Shown in pieces: positions 9,401-18,540 of a stretch of 64,000 nucleotides of DNA. A program made the position numbers and the translations under genes. Under the pieces are notes generated by a model that was not told where the DNA came from, searched no databases, and saw only the letters and a program-made list of their open reading frames with translations. Location of the stretch: positions 638,424 to 702,423 of the forward strand of contig NZ_KE159646.1 in the NCBI RefSeq assembly GCF_000403355.2, written 5' to 3'. Origin of the DNA: Adlercreutzia caecimuris B7. GTDB lineage: Bacteria > Actinomycetota > Coriobacteriia > Coriobacteriales > Eggerthellaceae. Within the stretch, counting starts at the first letter, position 1. Every line of letters begins with the position of its first letter.

Positions 9401-12400
9401 CCGTACCGGTACGAGTACATGATGCTCGACAGGCTGAAGTCTGATTGCAACTATGTGCTTGGAGCCGGCGGGCCCGGAGCGGTGCGCCAGATGTGGGCAG
9501 GCGCCGTGGGCGAGCAGATCGCTGAGATGCGCCGTCTCTGGGATAAGCTGCCCGAGGACGCGAAACCCGAATGGCTCACCATGGAGCAGATCAACGAGTA
9601 CGAACAGCGTCTCACCGAAGCGGCAGCGCCCGCTTGGAGACCCGGCAGCATAGCCATTGGACGCAGAACCGGCACCCCCTATATCGTCCTCGACGTAACT
9701 CCCGAGGGGCGTCTGAAGCTCGGGGTCGACCTGTCCGTCTACGACGCGGAGATGTTCGTTCCCGCAGGCGAGGTCGATGAGAAGTTGGTATCAGACTTCC
9801 TGAGCGGCAGGTCGGACGGAACTCGGCTGGCTGCGGCCCTTGCCGAAGCGACAGGGAACCGGGAAGTTGCGGAAGCAGAGGTCGAGGAGATGGCTCAGGC
9901 GCTCAACGAGCGCAGAAGCCGAGAGGCGAAGGGCTCGGCCTCCCAGGAGGTCGAGCCATGGAAGATCGGCAGCATCGCGGTCAGCAAAACCACCGAACTC
10001 GCATTCGTGGTTATGGGGGTGACCGACGACGGTAGATTGCTCTACGGCTCGGACATGAACTCCGTCTCGCCCGACTCGTTCGACTACGGCGGCCAGATGC
10101 CGGAAGATGTGGTGGAGGCCATAAAGGCCGGAGCCGTAACTGAGGCCGAGTTGCAGGAAGCCCTCATGGAGATCCGGGTCGCTGCGGCCATGGCCGCAGT
10201 CTCCGGACCCGAATCGGAACAACCAACTTGGGGCATCGGGAGCGTCGCTCTCGATATCGCATCCGGCGAGCCCCAGATTGTCACCGGAGTGACGGAGTCG
10301 GGGGCTCTCAGAGTCGGGTACGACATGGAGGAGCGCCATCCAGGCGCATACGTCAATGCCGGATCGGTTCCCGCCGAGATCGCGCGAGGCTATCGCGACG
10401 GCGTTGTCAGCAACGCGGAGAAGAACAGAGCCATCGCAATCGCCATGGCCGAGTACACCGCGCTGGTCAGGCGTGCATCAGGAGAATCGAGCCGAGCCGA
10501 TCCTGGCATCGACTTCGGGCGAAGCCGCTGGTTCGTGAACGGGAGCAGCGGCTGGGAGTTTCCGGTGTTCCTTGAGGGCGAGAGCGAAAGCCGCGCGGCC
10601 TGCGGCATCGAGATGATGTCCTCGGGCATGTTCGTCGCCGTGGTCGAGGTGGCCGGAGAGAATCGGTACGATCTGTCGCCCACTAGCGGATTCCCGACGT
10701 TCGATCGCGCGCGAGAGGCAGGCATGACCTCGCTCGGGGAGGCGCTTGGCCTCGCGCCCGAGGTGCTGGCGCCATACGTGCACGGAAAGGTTTCACCGGA
10801 TCCCTACCCAGAGGAGTGGGCCCGCGAGCGCAATTTGGAGATGGACGCCTACCGCCTCATGGCGAAGTACGGATTCGACCCGGATTCGGAGTACGTGCGC
10901 ACGTATCCCGACGGGCAGTGGGAGGCGCTGTACTTCAATCCGCAGGGCAACGAGGAGCTCGGGCAGATCGTGCAAGCGTGGGGCAACGACTTGACCGCTG
11001 CCCTGGGGGACTACGATCCCGAGCAGAGCACCTGGATCTCCTCGTGCGAGGCTCGCAACAACGACAACCTCTTCGACTGGCCGGACGAGATGGAGAGCAT
11101 CCTCGCCGGGTTCTCTCAGGCACGAGGGGAGTACGAGGGGTTCGGCACGCGGCAAGCCGAGCTGCAGCACCGATACCTCGTCGGAAGAGACGCTTACCTC
11201 GAGTCGATGCGCACGCTCGACACCGAGCGCAGCGACATCTTCGAGGACGTGCCGGGGGAGGAATATCAGATGGTCGCCGTCGCGGTTGGCGATGCGGAGT
11301 CCGAGCACGCCTATGTGGCCAACATCAATCTGCGGGAGGACGGCTGGGCCGTCGACGTGACCTACGACAACGGGCATCTTGACCGCTCCGAAAACGGGCT
11401 CGGAACCTTCGGCGAGGCGCGCGATTACGCGATGCGCGCGTTTAGCGCCGGAGGAAGGTACAGCTGGGAGGCGCTAGGCGGTTTCGAGGGCTTCCAGAAG
11501 GGGTTCGAAGCCGCTGACAGGCGGGACGCCACCCGGCGCAACGGCGGTTGGGACGCGTACGATGCCATCCTGATGAGCGAAGGGTGGGGCTGGGAGGTGT
11601 CTCCCGACGGCGTCGGCCGCCTGATGAGCCCCGACGGCGCAGTGTACGCGGAACTGCTTCCCGAGCGTAAGCAGGTCATCATCATGGACGAGCCGATTCC
11701 GGGCGCGACGACGTGGACCGTGGACAACGAAGATGTCCGCCTGGTGCTGGAGGCATGCGCTATTCGTGACGCGGGGCTCGAGTTCGATCCGCCGGAGGGC
11801 GCGACCTTCGACGGGCTGATCCGCGATGCAAGCAAATCTCTCGCCAAAGACGAGGGGCACATTCCGCCGCGGCTTCACGGAGTCTTCGAGCCCCTATCCG
11901 TCCAGGCGCGGTTCGAGCGCGACCTCGACGGCCTGTTCGAGGATTACTCACACGGGGTCAAGCCGGCTTCCCGCGAGAGCATCTACGTCTCGCCCACTCC
12001 CGGCGTCCTCGTCGCCATGGGAATGGCCCAACGTGGGATCTACATGAACAAGCGGCACGCGATGTCCGTTATCAGCCCGCGAGACGACGCCAAGCACCAC
12101 CATGGCCTGACCTACGACGACCTCAGCCGCCTTCCGGAGCTCCTGGCCGCCCCCGCCATAGTCTCGGAGGGGCTTGAGGGATCGACCAACCCGGAATCGA
12201 TCGTGCTGATCCTGCCCCACGTGAACAACGACGGAGAACCGCTCATGGCGGTTATACGTCCCAACGAGAAGATCAGGTACGAGCTGGAGACGGTAGACGC
12301 CAACCGCCTGGCAAGCATCTACGGCAAGCGCAACGCGGACAACTTCCTGCAAACTGCCGTAGAGCAGGAGAAGCTGATCTACGTGGACAAAGAAAAAACG

Positions 12401-12895
12401 GAAGAGCTGGCATCCCAGACGCGGCTCCAATTGCCGAGTGGGGAAGCAGGTCTCCCGTTGAACGGCATTATACGCCGCTCAGAGGTCATTGACAAGGCAG
12501 AGGGCAGGGGTACCGCTGCGGCAGACGTCCACTCCGCCAAAGCTGCGGCCGTCAAGGAAGATGCCCCCGGACCTAAACGTTCGGCTGGCGACCCGGCCGA
12601 GACCGATCGGCAGGAGCGTGAGGCCGCGGAGGCGCGGGACCCGCACAAGCAGGTGGACGAGGAGGCCGAGGCGCAGGCGGCCCTGCTCGCGGGCGTGATC
12701 GCCGCAGCGCAAAACGGGGTCGCGTACGGCGCCGAGGCCTCGGGCGCCGCCGTGAAGGTCGAGGCAGTGGGGTTCAAGCCGCGAGACACGGCGAGAGAGA
12801 CCACGGCGCTGGCCGACGAGGCTGAGGCCCGGTCGGGGGCGGCGAAGGTAAAAAAAGTCGCACCGGCGCCTCAGCAGGCTCAGAAACGTCAGTGA
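6452..12895 (+). CDS. Giant polyvalent protein with duplicated ArdA-like region, three tandem repeats and MuF-C-like domain
   Basis: A 2147-residue cytoplasmic protein behind AAAAGGAGAAGAACA-ATG. Residues about 1-205 and 210-415 look like two copies of an acidic ArdA/YodL-like unit: each holds a short helical bundle (DVEMLNDLASLAAAL), then KYGR or KWGR and an acidic tail. Residues about 1058-1350 are three tandem units that begin WRPGSIAIG, WKIGSIAVS and WGIGSVALD and run VxxGVTxxGxLxxGxD. About 1869-1996 matches the phage MuF C-terminal nuclease-like fold (GLTYDDLSRLPELL, VDANRLASIYGK, KLIYVDKEKTEEL). The end is Ala/Glu rich. Such polyvalent proteins are injected by phages and ICEs to counter host defence. 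Domain names rest on motif resemblance; several hundred residues remain unassigned. Confidence 0.65.
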   Translation: MSDREPIARIRLGNPDDGGMTVELDLPASRSDIARAAEDALLLDDPSSAEIVEVHSKLPMLSAETAEDVEMLNDLASLAAALSNEEREAASLYWNEMVSVSEQESFLAAANVLMQAGELEQWRSYDFYTPDAGLPQPLTNIEKYGRTWYEANFKTPVIAYHNYDLALFGNRRSDTVALYDDGYLDLSADLPAIESYDRASLADDLEGVALPAEIEGWQKVRITARSLRTGEEFDASMPLSPAAALELEETATLGSRYDYEITEIDDGGVLSRLGLDPAAHPFERVETLNGLLILAATKLNAAAGDYDRVRALLNEHARPTYLDAAGAVAAVEEIPFYAYDFPNADAHDLQAMSKEEKWGRAHYDELAEAGELPEGKEGYDELIDIDFDVKTYAGDHDVALGESGYLDAYAGEDLNLGFYDEAEVASAAERAREDADLFSYEPFEEPDPSLMTPEAAERLAREMAEDAAMGRGDSVEQDGANISHKSDDATGQQVTPNELETRLDDVAFIVAEVPETDNAIGIAEVAVNRAPGEESSYYVIFDSQKRNPYGMASDDSLQDTRELDFGAVREAVERRAPNERWVRYGLDRELTPDGFAPDGHAYTPDEYRSNNHLDADEAIPAVGALMNSGRDMDPLEAYDYVVGVGLLGVSADRLSNELSRAIAIGARNRAERIKPYGEAVDEGEPAFRPGMTAQGVVYKSPIAFTEQSDAVAYIPEAAFEDAVPDELGWYKGSEFEPEDLYTYERILEACHGSRDMAAGVFAELDWQHPSTVYDETMRMLSEDWENADKSLNMSSQPESVRLYAECSLREKGVKGARLAELMSGPSADAAAAIDAASAIEELNRAAGPAVLFAEPVPEGHRAGSADVSIATEDPSQRVHVRVVYDYDARSEGAETESIQGYDLCAEDWPIVSAAVSTAFPEREFRAESWGESVTVAEAVAGATVPPESIDEIVRLNAAAAQNLVDRSVATGGESARVAPAEESPYRYEYMMLDRLKSDCNYVLGAGGPGAVRQMWAGAVGEQIAEMRRLWDKLPEDAKPEWLTMEQINEYEQRLTEAAAPAWRPGSIAIGRRTGTPYIVLDVTPEGRLKLGVDLSVYDAEMFVPAGEVDEKLVSDFLSGRSDGTRLAAALAEATGNREVAEAEVEEMAQALNERRSREAKGSASQEVEPWKIGSIAVSKTTELAFVVMGVTDDGRLLYGSDMNSVSPDSFDYGGQMPEDVVEAIKAGAVTEAELQEALMEIRVAAAMAAVSGPESEQPTWGIGSVALDIASGEPQIVTGVTESGALRVGYDMEERHPGAYVNAGSVPAEIARGYRDGVVSNAEKNRAIAIAMAEYTALVRRASGESSRADPGIDFGRSRWFVNGSSGWEFPVFLEGESESRAACGIEMMSSGMFVAVVEVAGENRYDLSPTSGFPTFDRAREAGMTSLGEALGLAPEVLAPYVHGKVSPDPYPEEWARERNLEMDAYRLMAKYGFDPDSEYVRTYPDGQWEALYFNPQGNEELGQIVQAWGNDLTAALGDYDPEQSTWISSCEARNNDNLFDWPDEMESILAGFSQARGEYEGFGTRQAELQHRYLVGRDAYLESMRTLDTERSDIFEDVPGEEYQMVAVAVGDAESEHAYVANINLREDGWAVDVTYDNGHLDRSENGLGTFGEARDYAMRAFSAGGRYSWEALGGFEGFQKGFEAADRRDATRRNGGWDAYDAILMSEGWGWEVSPDGVGRLMSPDGAVYAELLPERKQVIIMDEPIPGATTWTVDNEDVRLVLEACAIRDAGLEFDPPEGATFDGLIRDASKSLAKDEGHIPPRLHGVFEPLSVQARFERDLDGLFEDYSHGVKPASRESIYVSPTPGVLVAMGMAQRGIYMNKRHAMSVISPRDDAKHHHGLTYDDLSRLPELLAAPAIVSEGLEGSTNPESIVLILPHVNNDGEPLMAVIRPNEKIRYELETVDANRLASIYGKRNADNFLQTAVEQEKLIYVDKEKTEELASQTRLQLPSGEAGLPLNGIIRRSEVIDKAEGRGTAAADVHSAKAAAVKEDAPGPKRSAGDPAETDRQEREAAEARDPHKQVDEEAEAQAALLAGVIAAAQNGVAYGAEASGAAVKVEAVGFKPRDTARETTALADEAEARSGAAKVKKVAPAPQQAQKRQ

Positions 12896-12932
12896 GCGCG
12901 CCGCAGCTGCTGTTCAGCGACTTGACGTGACC

Positions 12933-12956
12933 GATCCCGCCAATAGAGGCGGGATC
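12933..12956 (+). terminator. Hairpin after the conjugation operon
   Basis: A perfect 9-base stem GATCCCGCC/GGCGGGATC with a 6-base loop begins 38 bases after the polyvalent gene. No T-run follows, so it could be a weak terminator or an mRNA-stabilising 3' hairpin. Confidence 0.5.
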
Positions 12957-12994
12957 CCCGATGCGACGGCTTGCGAGAAGATCGAAATCAGGGC

Positions 12995-13024
12995 TTGCAG
13001 TGTTTTTAATACAGTCTTTAGCCT
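12995..13024 (+). promoter_or_regulatory. Promoter-like box of surface operon 1 (shared with operon 2)
   Basis: TTGCAG at 12995, 17 bases, then TTAGCC at 13018. Within it, 13005-13024 reads TTTAATACAGTCTTTAGCCT, identical to 21541-21560 ahead of the second surface operon. The preceding GGCTTGC is also shared, with the same spacing. The constant spacing suggests a sigma-factor or activator site rather than chance. Confidence 0.65.
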
Positions 13025-13118
13025 TGAGGTTGGCGGGGCGGCACGCCGAGAGGCCGCCGCCCCGCAAGGCTGAATCCAGCCGCCTTGATGTACGGCAACC
13101 GGTAAGGAGATGCACACC

Positions 13119-13748
13119 ATGAGGAAGATCACGAATGCGGCAATGCGAGGCATGGCGGCGCTGGCGCTGGCGGCGAGCGCCGCAGCGCCGGCGACCGCCA
13201 TGGCCGAGGAGAGCGCCACCATCGAGTATCTCGGCGGAGCCGACGCCATGGTGAAGCCGGACGTGGACGTCTTCGAGGTGGGGCACATGGCGCCTGGGGA
13301 GTCCGAGACGGGCATCGTGGAGGTGCGCAACTCCTCCGCCGCGCCGGTGCGGCTTTGGTTCTGGGCGGAAAAGGAAGGAAGCGAGGCGGGACACGCCGAC
13401 TGCATGACCATCGAGATCGTCGACATGGATACTGAGCAGCCGGTTTACGCCGGCCTCCTGAGCACGGCGGGCAGTTCGGATCCAATCGATCTGGGGGTCT
13501 ACGGGCCCGGCGAGGGGGCCAGTCTCGCCTACGAGATCGGGCTGCCACCCGATGCCGCCGGCGCCTCGGACGATCCGGCCAATGCGGTCAAATGGACGTT
13601 CGCCGCCGAGCAGGGGGATATTCGCTCGGCTGCCTATGCGCCGACCGGGGTTGATGCATCCGGCGTCATCGGACTTGGCGTCCTCCTCGTCGCAATAGGC
13701 GGCGGTGGGATAGTCCTCTCCCAGAAAACCGCAGCCGCGTCCCGGTAA
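13119..13748 (+). CDS. Small secreted, wall-anchored surface protein with YAPTG sorting signal
   Basis: About 209 residues. The ATG at 13119 is preferred over 13110 because AAGGAG at 13104 leaves only one base before 13110 and nine before 13119. A signal peptide (about 1-28, cut near AMA-EE) leads to a beta-rich domain with MAPGESETGIVEVRNSS and LWFWAEKEG, reminiscent of TasA/camelysin-type secreted fibre proteins, a weak similarity. The C-terminus carries YAPTG (Y173), a hydrophobic helix (about 180-203) and a basic tail, i.e. a sortase signal. It is the first gene of an operon with the adhesin and sortase, and may be a minor subunit or adaptor. Confidence 0.7.
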   Translation: MRKITNAAMRGMAALALAASAAAPATAMAEESATIEYLGGADAMVKPDVDVFEVGHMAPGESETGIVEVRNSSAAPVRLWFWAEKEGSEAGHADCMTIEIVDMDTEQPVYAGLLSTAGSSDPIDLGVYGPGEGASLAYEIGLPPDAAGASDDPANAVKWTFAAEQGDIRSAAYAPTGVDASGVIGLGVLLVAIGGGGIVLSQKTAAASR

Positions 13749-13794
13749 ACGGGGGCGGTTACCCATAACAGCTCATCTAGCACAGGAGAAACCC

Positions 13795-16700
13795 ATGATC
13801 ATGCAAACACTACGAAAGGGGAGGACCCTCCGCAGGCTCGCCGCCGCGATGGCCGTGGCTCTTGCGGCCGTAGGCATCGCAGTCGCGGCCCAGACGGCCG
13901 ATGCCGCGACGGCGACAATCCCCGATTCGTCATACCGGCCTCCATCCTCGCAGAGGATCGTAACGAACGCAGACCGGGCAATCGTCCAGTGGCACGGCGT
14001 CGCCGGCCGTGCGGCGTGGTCGACCGCTGAGGGCTACGACGACAGCCACGAGTACTCCGTCCCGGTGCCGAGCGGAGGGGCGCCCTTCACCTACACCGAC
14101 TTCCTCGACGTGACCTACAAAAACGCGGGATCCATCGGCGGACGGCAGGTCGACGTCAAGATCCACTTCGACCGCCTGCACGTGAGCGCGATCCACTCCG
14201 GCACGTCGAAGTACCTCGGCTTCTACGCCGACACGAGCCGCGGCTTCGCCAAGGTCGGCTACCAGTCCGAGGACGCGGGCATCAGGAGTGCGGATAAGAC
14301 GTGCGATGTGACCGTCACGGTGTTCTACCACGATACGGGGCAGACGGTGCCGCTGCCTTTCTACCAGTCCCTGACCGATATCGACGTCATCAGCTCAACC
14401 GGCTTCAAGGAGAGCTGGCGACCGCTCGCCGGGTTCACGGGGCAGTTCTACACGTACAGGGAGTGCGTCCTGGAGCAGAGCGGGGGGACCTGGTCGCCGC
14501 CCGACGGGTACCCCGGGTCCGAAGGCGACGCGCAGTTCACCGAGACGGGGCTCATAGCCCCCACCTCGAACGGCTCGTTCAAGGCCCGGTTCACCGCCGG
14601 TAAATGCAGCACGTCGCTGCGAATCTTCTCGCAGTACGTCTCCTCGACCGCGCCGGGCAAGTCGGCCCTGAACACCGCAGCGGCCCAGGGGGGAGAGGAG
14701 GTGGCGTGGACCGTGACGAAGAAGATGGGCACGTTCTACAAGGACACGATGACCGCCTACACATCGATGAAGATGACCGACCCGCTGCCGGAAGGCGTGG
14801 ACTACAAGTCGGTCAAGCTCACCGACGGCAAGGGGCGCGACATCACGGCAAGCGCGGGCGCGGCCTCCTACAACGCGGCCAGCCGCACGCTCACCTACAC
14901 GTTCGCCTCGTCCTGGCTTGCCAACACGGGAAACTACAACGGACAGACGCTCACCTGGCGCATCGCCACCACGGCCAAGAACCCCTCTGCAGGGACTGTC
15001 TCGGCGGCGAACCGCGCGACGGTCTCGGTGTCCGGGGTAGTAGGCGCGACGCCCTCGGCCACCGTGAAGATCGCCCGCCCTGCGCTCAAGGCTGCAAAGA
15101 CCGTCTCAAACGCGAGGCCCCAGATTGGCGACGAGATTACCTACACCGTGCGCGTCACCCAAACGAACCCTGACACCAGCGCCCGGGAAGTCCAGGTCGC
15201 CGACGTGCTGCCCGCGGGCCTCGAGCTCGTCGCGGCGCCGAAAATCACGGGGCCTGCCGGATGCGCCGTGACGGCATCGGGCAACGGCTGGAAGGCCACG
15301 TGCCCCGCGCTCTCCTCGACCGAGGCGCTCGTGGTCACCTATCGGGCCCGCGTCGCCCGAGAGGCGGGATGCCAGCAGCTCGCGAACACGGTTCGGGCCA
15401 ACGCGAAGAACGCGTCCGAGGCGCAGGCCACCGCCAAGGTGTACGTGCCGGCGGGCTACATCGCGCTCGAGAAGAGCTCGTCGGCCGCGGCCGTCGTCTC
15501 CGGCTACGCATGGTACACGCTGGCCGGCGCTCGGTACGGGGTCTACCGCACCGAGGCCGATGCGCTGGCGCACCGCGCCGCCTACGAGGAGCTTGTGACC
15601 GATGCCGCGGGAAAGGCGCAGTCCGGCAAGCTGGCCGAGGGCCGGTGGTACGTGGCCGAGATCGCACCGTCGCGCGGATACGATGCAGACGAGAGCATCC
15701 ACGCCGTCGACGTGAGCGACGGGGCCAAGGTTGCCGCGGCGAGCACCGAGCCGGCCCAGCTGACGCAAGTGGACGTCGCCAACGCCTGGTACGACGAGGA
15801 CGACCGAGACGGCATTCGCCCGCCAACGATCGAGGCCACGCTCAAGGGCGACGACGGCACCGAGCGCACCGCCGTCATCTCCGGCGACGACGGGTGCTCG
15901 TTCGCACTGCTCCCGCGGTTCCACGACGACGGTAGCGAGATAGCGTACACCCTGGAATCCCCGGCCCCCGAGGGGTACGCCGGCGATGTGCGCGGCGGCG
16001 TTGCCCAGTGGGTCATCGAGAACACGCACGTGCCCGCCACGTGCGATGTGGCTGTCACGAAGGAATGGGCCGACGGCGGCGACGCCGACGGAACGCGCCC
16101 GAAGGCGATCGGCGTGGTGCTCGTGGGATCCGACGGATCGGTCAGGGAGGCCGAGCTGACCGAGGCCGGCGGCTGGACCCTCTCCTTCGAGGATCTGCCC
16201 AAGTACAGCCCCAAGGGCAAGCTCATCACGTGGGACGTCTACGAGCGGTGCGACGAGGGCTACGCGCATCGAGTGGAGCGCGTAGGGGACGGCTACGAGT
16301 TCCTGATCACCTGCGAGCGGGCGCCCGCCACCCGGACCGTCGCCATAGTGACGGTGTGGGAAGATGACGACGACCGCGACGGCTTGAGGCCCGATGAGAC
16401 GCCCGTGCGCCTTACCGGAGACGACGGTACGGAGCGCGAGTTGCCGCACTCGGCCGCCGGAGGCTGGGGGAGCCTGGCCGCGGGGCTGCCTGCTATGCGC
16501 GACGGAGGAAAGGAGATACGCTGGGCCATTGACGCCGGAGAGGTGGAAGGCTACGAGACCCGGGTGGAGAGGTCGGCCGACGGCGCGGTGTTCACGATAA
16601 CCCGCAGCCGCGTGCCCGAGACAGTCTCCATCCCCGTCTCGGTCTCCTTCGAAGACGATGACGACCGCGACGGCCTCAGGCCCCGGGAGGTGACGGTGGC

Positions 16701-17607
16701 CCTACTGGGCTCCGACGGCAGCCGGCGGGAGATCGTCGTCGGCGGCCGCGGCGAGTTCGCGGGGCTGCCCGCTAACCTCGGAGGGGCCGCTGTGGCCTAC
16801 GACCTCGCAGCCAGCGCCCCCGACGGCTACACCGCCCGCATCGAGGGCACTGCGAAGGAGGGCTTCAGGGTCGTGCTCGTGCACGAGCCCGCGCGCCGCT
16901 CCCTCTACGTCGAGAAATCCTGGGTTGACAACGGCAACGCCCTGGGCCTTCGGGCCGATGCGGTGTTCGACCTGACCGGCGATGACGGCAGCCGCCGGGA
17001 GTTCGTCGTCGCCGTGGGCGAGCGCCGGGCCACGGCGGAGGGCCTGTACGTGTACCGGGACCACGGCGTCCCCGTGTCCTACTCTCTTGAAGAGCGGCCG
17101 ATGGCCGGTTACGTCCCGAGCATCGAGCCGGCGCAGGGCGGCTGGCTGGTGGTGAACACGCTCGCGGGCACGCGCGCCATATCCATCGAGAAGCGGTGGG
17201 AAGGCGCCTGCGACGCCCCCGAGGCCGTCTGGGCGGACGTGCTCGCCGACGGCAAGGCGGTGGCCACGGTCGAGATCCGCGCCGAGAACGGATGGCGCGC
17301 CGAGGTCGACGGGCTCCCCGCATTCGACGGAACGGGCCGCGAGGTGTCCTATACGGTGCGGGAGACGCGCGAAGAGATGTGGGAAGCCACCTACGACGGA
17401 GACGCGGATACCGGCTTCGTCATCGTGAACCGGCCCGTAAAGCTGCCCTCCACGGGCGGGGAGGCCGTCCCCGATGAGGAAAAGCCGGCGGCGGGCTCGT
17501 GGGCCAAAACGGGCCTGCCCATCGCGCCGCTCCTGGCGCCAGCAGCCCTCGCGGCTGCGGGGTTGGCGCTCGCGTCGCGCTGCCGGCGTGATGGGGGCGA
17601 GCGATGA
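13795..17607 (+). CDS. Large Cna_B-repeat surface adhesin, sortase-anchored
   Basis: 1270 residues after AGGAGAAACCC-ATG. Signal peptide about 1-40. Residues about 50-430 form an adhesin head with a DUF11-like isopeptide domain near 425-550 (VKIARPALKAAKTVS...). A SpaA-like domain lies near 550-660. Six Cna_B units follow (about 660-1210), each starting W/F-x-D-x-x-D-x-D-G-x-R-P and containing GDDG or GSDG and a GYxxxV end; the last two are degenerate. The C-terminus holds LPSTG (L1217) and then WAKTG (W1236) just before a hydrophobic helix and RCRRDGGER. The tandem Cna_B stalk projects the head from the wall. Its place in an ICE suggests a role in mating contact or host binding. Confidence 0.88.
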   Translation: MIMQTLRKGRTLRRLAAAMAVALAAVGIAVAAQTADAATATIPDSSYRPPSSQRIVTNADRAIVQWHGVAGRAAWSTAEGYDDSHEYSVPVPSGGAPFTYTDFLDVTYKNAGSIGGRQVDVKIHFDRLHVSAIHSGTSKYLGFYADTSRGFAKVGYQSEDAGIRSADKTCDVTVTVFYHDTGQTVPLPFYQSLTDIDVISSTGFKESWRPLAGFTGQFYTYRECVLEQSGGTWSPPDGYPGSEGDAQFTETGLIAPTSNGSFKARFTAGKCSTSLRIFSQYVSSTAPGKSALNTAAAQGGEEVAWTVTKKMGTFYKDTMTAYTSMKMTDPLPEGVDYKSVKLTDGKGRDITASAGAASYNAASRTLTYTFASSWLANTGNYNGQTLTWRIATTAKNPSAGTVSAANRATVSVSGVVGATPSATVKIARPALKAAKTVSNARPQIGDEITYTVRVTQTNPDTSAREVQVADVLPAGLELVAAPKITGPAGCAVTASGNGWKATCPALSSTEALVVTYRARVAREAGCQQLANTVRANAKNASEAQATAKVYVPAGYIALEKSSSAAAVVSGYAWYTLAGARYGVYRTEADALAHRAAYEELVTDAAGKAQSGKLAEGRWYVAEIAPSRGYDADESIHAVDVSDGAKVAAASTEPAQLTQVDVANAWYDEDDRDGIRPPTIEATLKGDDGTERTAVISGDDGCSFALLPRFHDDGSEIAYTLESPAPEGYAGDVRGGVAQWVIENTHVPATCDVAVTKEWADGGDADGTRPKAIGVVLVGSDGSVREAELTEAGGWTLSFEDLPKYSPKGKLITWDVYERCDEGYAHRVERVGDGYEFLITCERAPATRTVAIVTVWEDDDDRDGLRPDETPVRLTGDDGTERELPHSAAGGWGSLAAGLPAMRDGGKEIRWAIDAGEVEGYETRVERSADGAVFTITRSRVPETVSIPVSVSFEDDDDRDGLRPREVTVALLGSDGSRREIVVGGRGEFAGLPANLGGAAVAYDLAASAPDGYTARIEGTAKEGFRVVLVHEPARRSLYVEKSWVDNGNALGLRADAVFDLTGDDGSRREFVVAVGERRATAEGLYVYRDHGVPVSYSLEERPMAGYVPSIEPAQGGWLVVNTLAGTRAISIEKRWEGACDAPEAVWADVLADGKAVATVEIRAENGWRAEVDGLPAFDGTGREVSYTVRETREEMWEATYDGDADTGFVIVNRPVKLPSTGGEAVPDEEKPAAGSWAKTGLPIAPLLAPAALAAAGLALASRCRRDGGER

Positions 17608-18374
17608 TAACGCGGAGAACGGCCCTTCGCATGGCGTCTGTCTCACTCGCTGCCGCGGGCATCGCTTTGGCCGGCGGCACCTGGGCCCTCACCGAGCGAG
17701 CGCTCACGGTCCCGCCGTCCCCCGTGCGCCCGGAAGGTGTCCCCTCCGGCCCCGGAGGCGCCGAAGGCGCCTCGCCCGAGCCGTGGGGCTTCGAGGAGGT
17801 TGACTGGGAAGGATGGTCCAAGGAGGCCCCTGCGCTGATCGCCTGGGTGCAGCTGCCGGAGGCCGGCCTGTCGATGCCGGTGATGGCGCCGCCCGCCGAC
17901 GACGGGGACTACTACCTCGATCACGACGCTTGGGGCGCGTGGAATCCCATCGGAACCCCTTTCCTGGACGCAGATTGCCAGGGGGACTTCGACATCGGGT
18001 GCGCTCCCATCCTCGGCCATCACCTGAGCGACGGCAGGGGGTTCTCGGTGGTTGCCGAGCTGTCAGACCCGGCCCGCGCGCGGGAGCTCTCGCCGGTGCT
18101 GCTCCAGACGAGGGCGTGGCGCCGCGTCTACGACGTGATATTCGTCTCGGTGGTGGACGCAGGCCGCCACCTCAAGCGCACGGCGTTCGCGAATGCGGCC
18201 GACTTCGCCATCTGGTGGGGCTCGGAGATCGAGCAGGCTGCGGCCGTCCTTGACTCGCGAACCGTGCCCAGGCGCGTGATCCAGCTCGTCACCTGCTCCT
18301 ACAGCACCTACGCCAACGAGCGCACCGTGGCAACCTGCGCACAACGCCTGGAGCTGCCTCCCTCGTCGCGCTGA
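17604..18374 (+). CDS. Sortase, class B-like
   Basis: 256 residues. The ATG overlaps the adhesin stop (ATGA). An N-terminal hydrophobic signal anchor (about 8-30) with a twin-arginine-like ITRRTALRM precedes an acidic/Pro-rich linker and the sortase barrel. Catalytic His139 is in ILGHHLSDG, Cys231 in LVTCSYSTY and Arg240 in ANERTVATC, all spaced as in class B enzymes, with YYLDHDAWGAWNPIGTPFLD as the usual beta2-beta3 segment. It should join the C-terminal Thr of the neighbouring sorting signals to peptidoglycan or to pilin lysines. It is the only sortase here, so it probably serves the three anchored proteins sharing [YW]A[KP]TG; that specificity is inferred. Confidence 0.9.
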   Translation: MITRRTALRMASVSLAAAGIALAGGTWALTERALTVPPSPVRPEGVPSGPGGAEGASPEPWGFEEVDWEGWSKEAPALIAWVQLPEAGLSMPVMAPPADDGDYYLDHDAWGAWNPIGTPFLDADCQGDFDIGCAPILGHHLSDGRGFSVVAELSDPARARELSPVLLQTRAWRRVYDVIFVSVVDAGRHLKRTAFANAADFAIWWGSEIEQAAAVLDSRTVPRRVIQLVTCSYSTYANERTVATCAQRLELPPSSR

Positions 18375-18408
18375 GGCGAGCGGCCCGCTGCGTGCCGGAG
18401 GACATCGG

Positions 18409-18512
18409 CTGTCCGAGTATTACAACAACCCTGTGGGATACTCGATGTCGGTGAGAGCGCGTCCCCGCGGATGCGCGCGAGGGCGCCGGCGGCTTCCACC
18501 CGCCGGCGCCCT
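18409..18512 (+). promoter_or_regulatory. Recurrent promoter-plus-hairpin module, copy A
   Basis: CTGTCCGAGTATTACAACA at 18409 aligns without gaps to copies at 20311 and 29205. The -10-like GATACT is at 18437-18442, 22 bases after the first hexamer. A 14-base perfect stem GAGGGCGCCGGCGG with loop CTTCCAC (18478-18512) follows. It precedes the small-gene operon beginning at 18541 and is the most divergent copy. Confidence 0.6.
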
Positions 18513-18540
18513 CTCGGAAGAGACTGGAGAGCGAAGCCGC

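Noticed and set aside
13119..13748. Confident TasA/camelysin assignment
   Set aside because: Only short motif resemblance; no metallopeptidase residues, so left as a surface protein.
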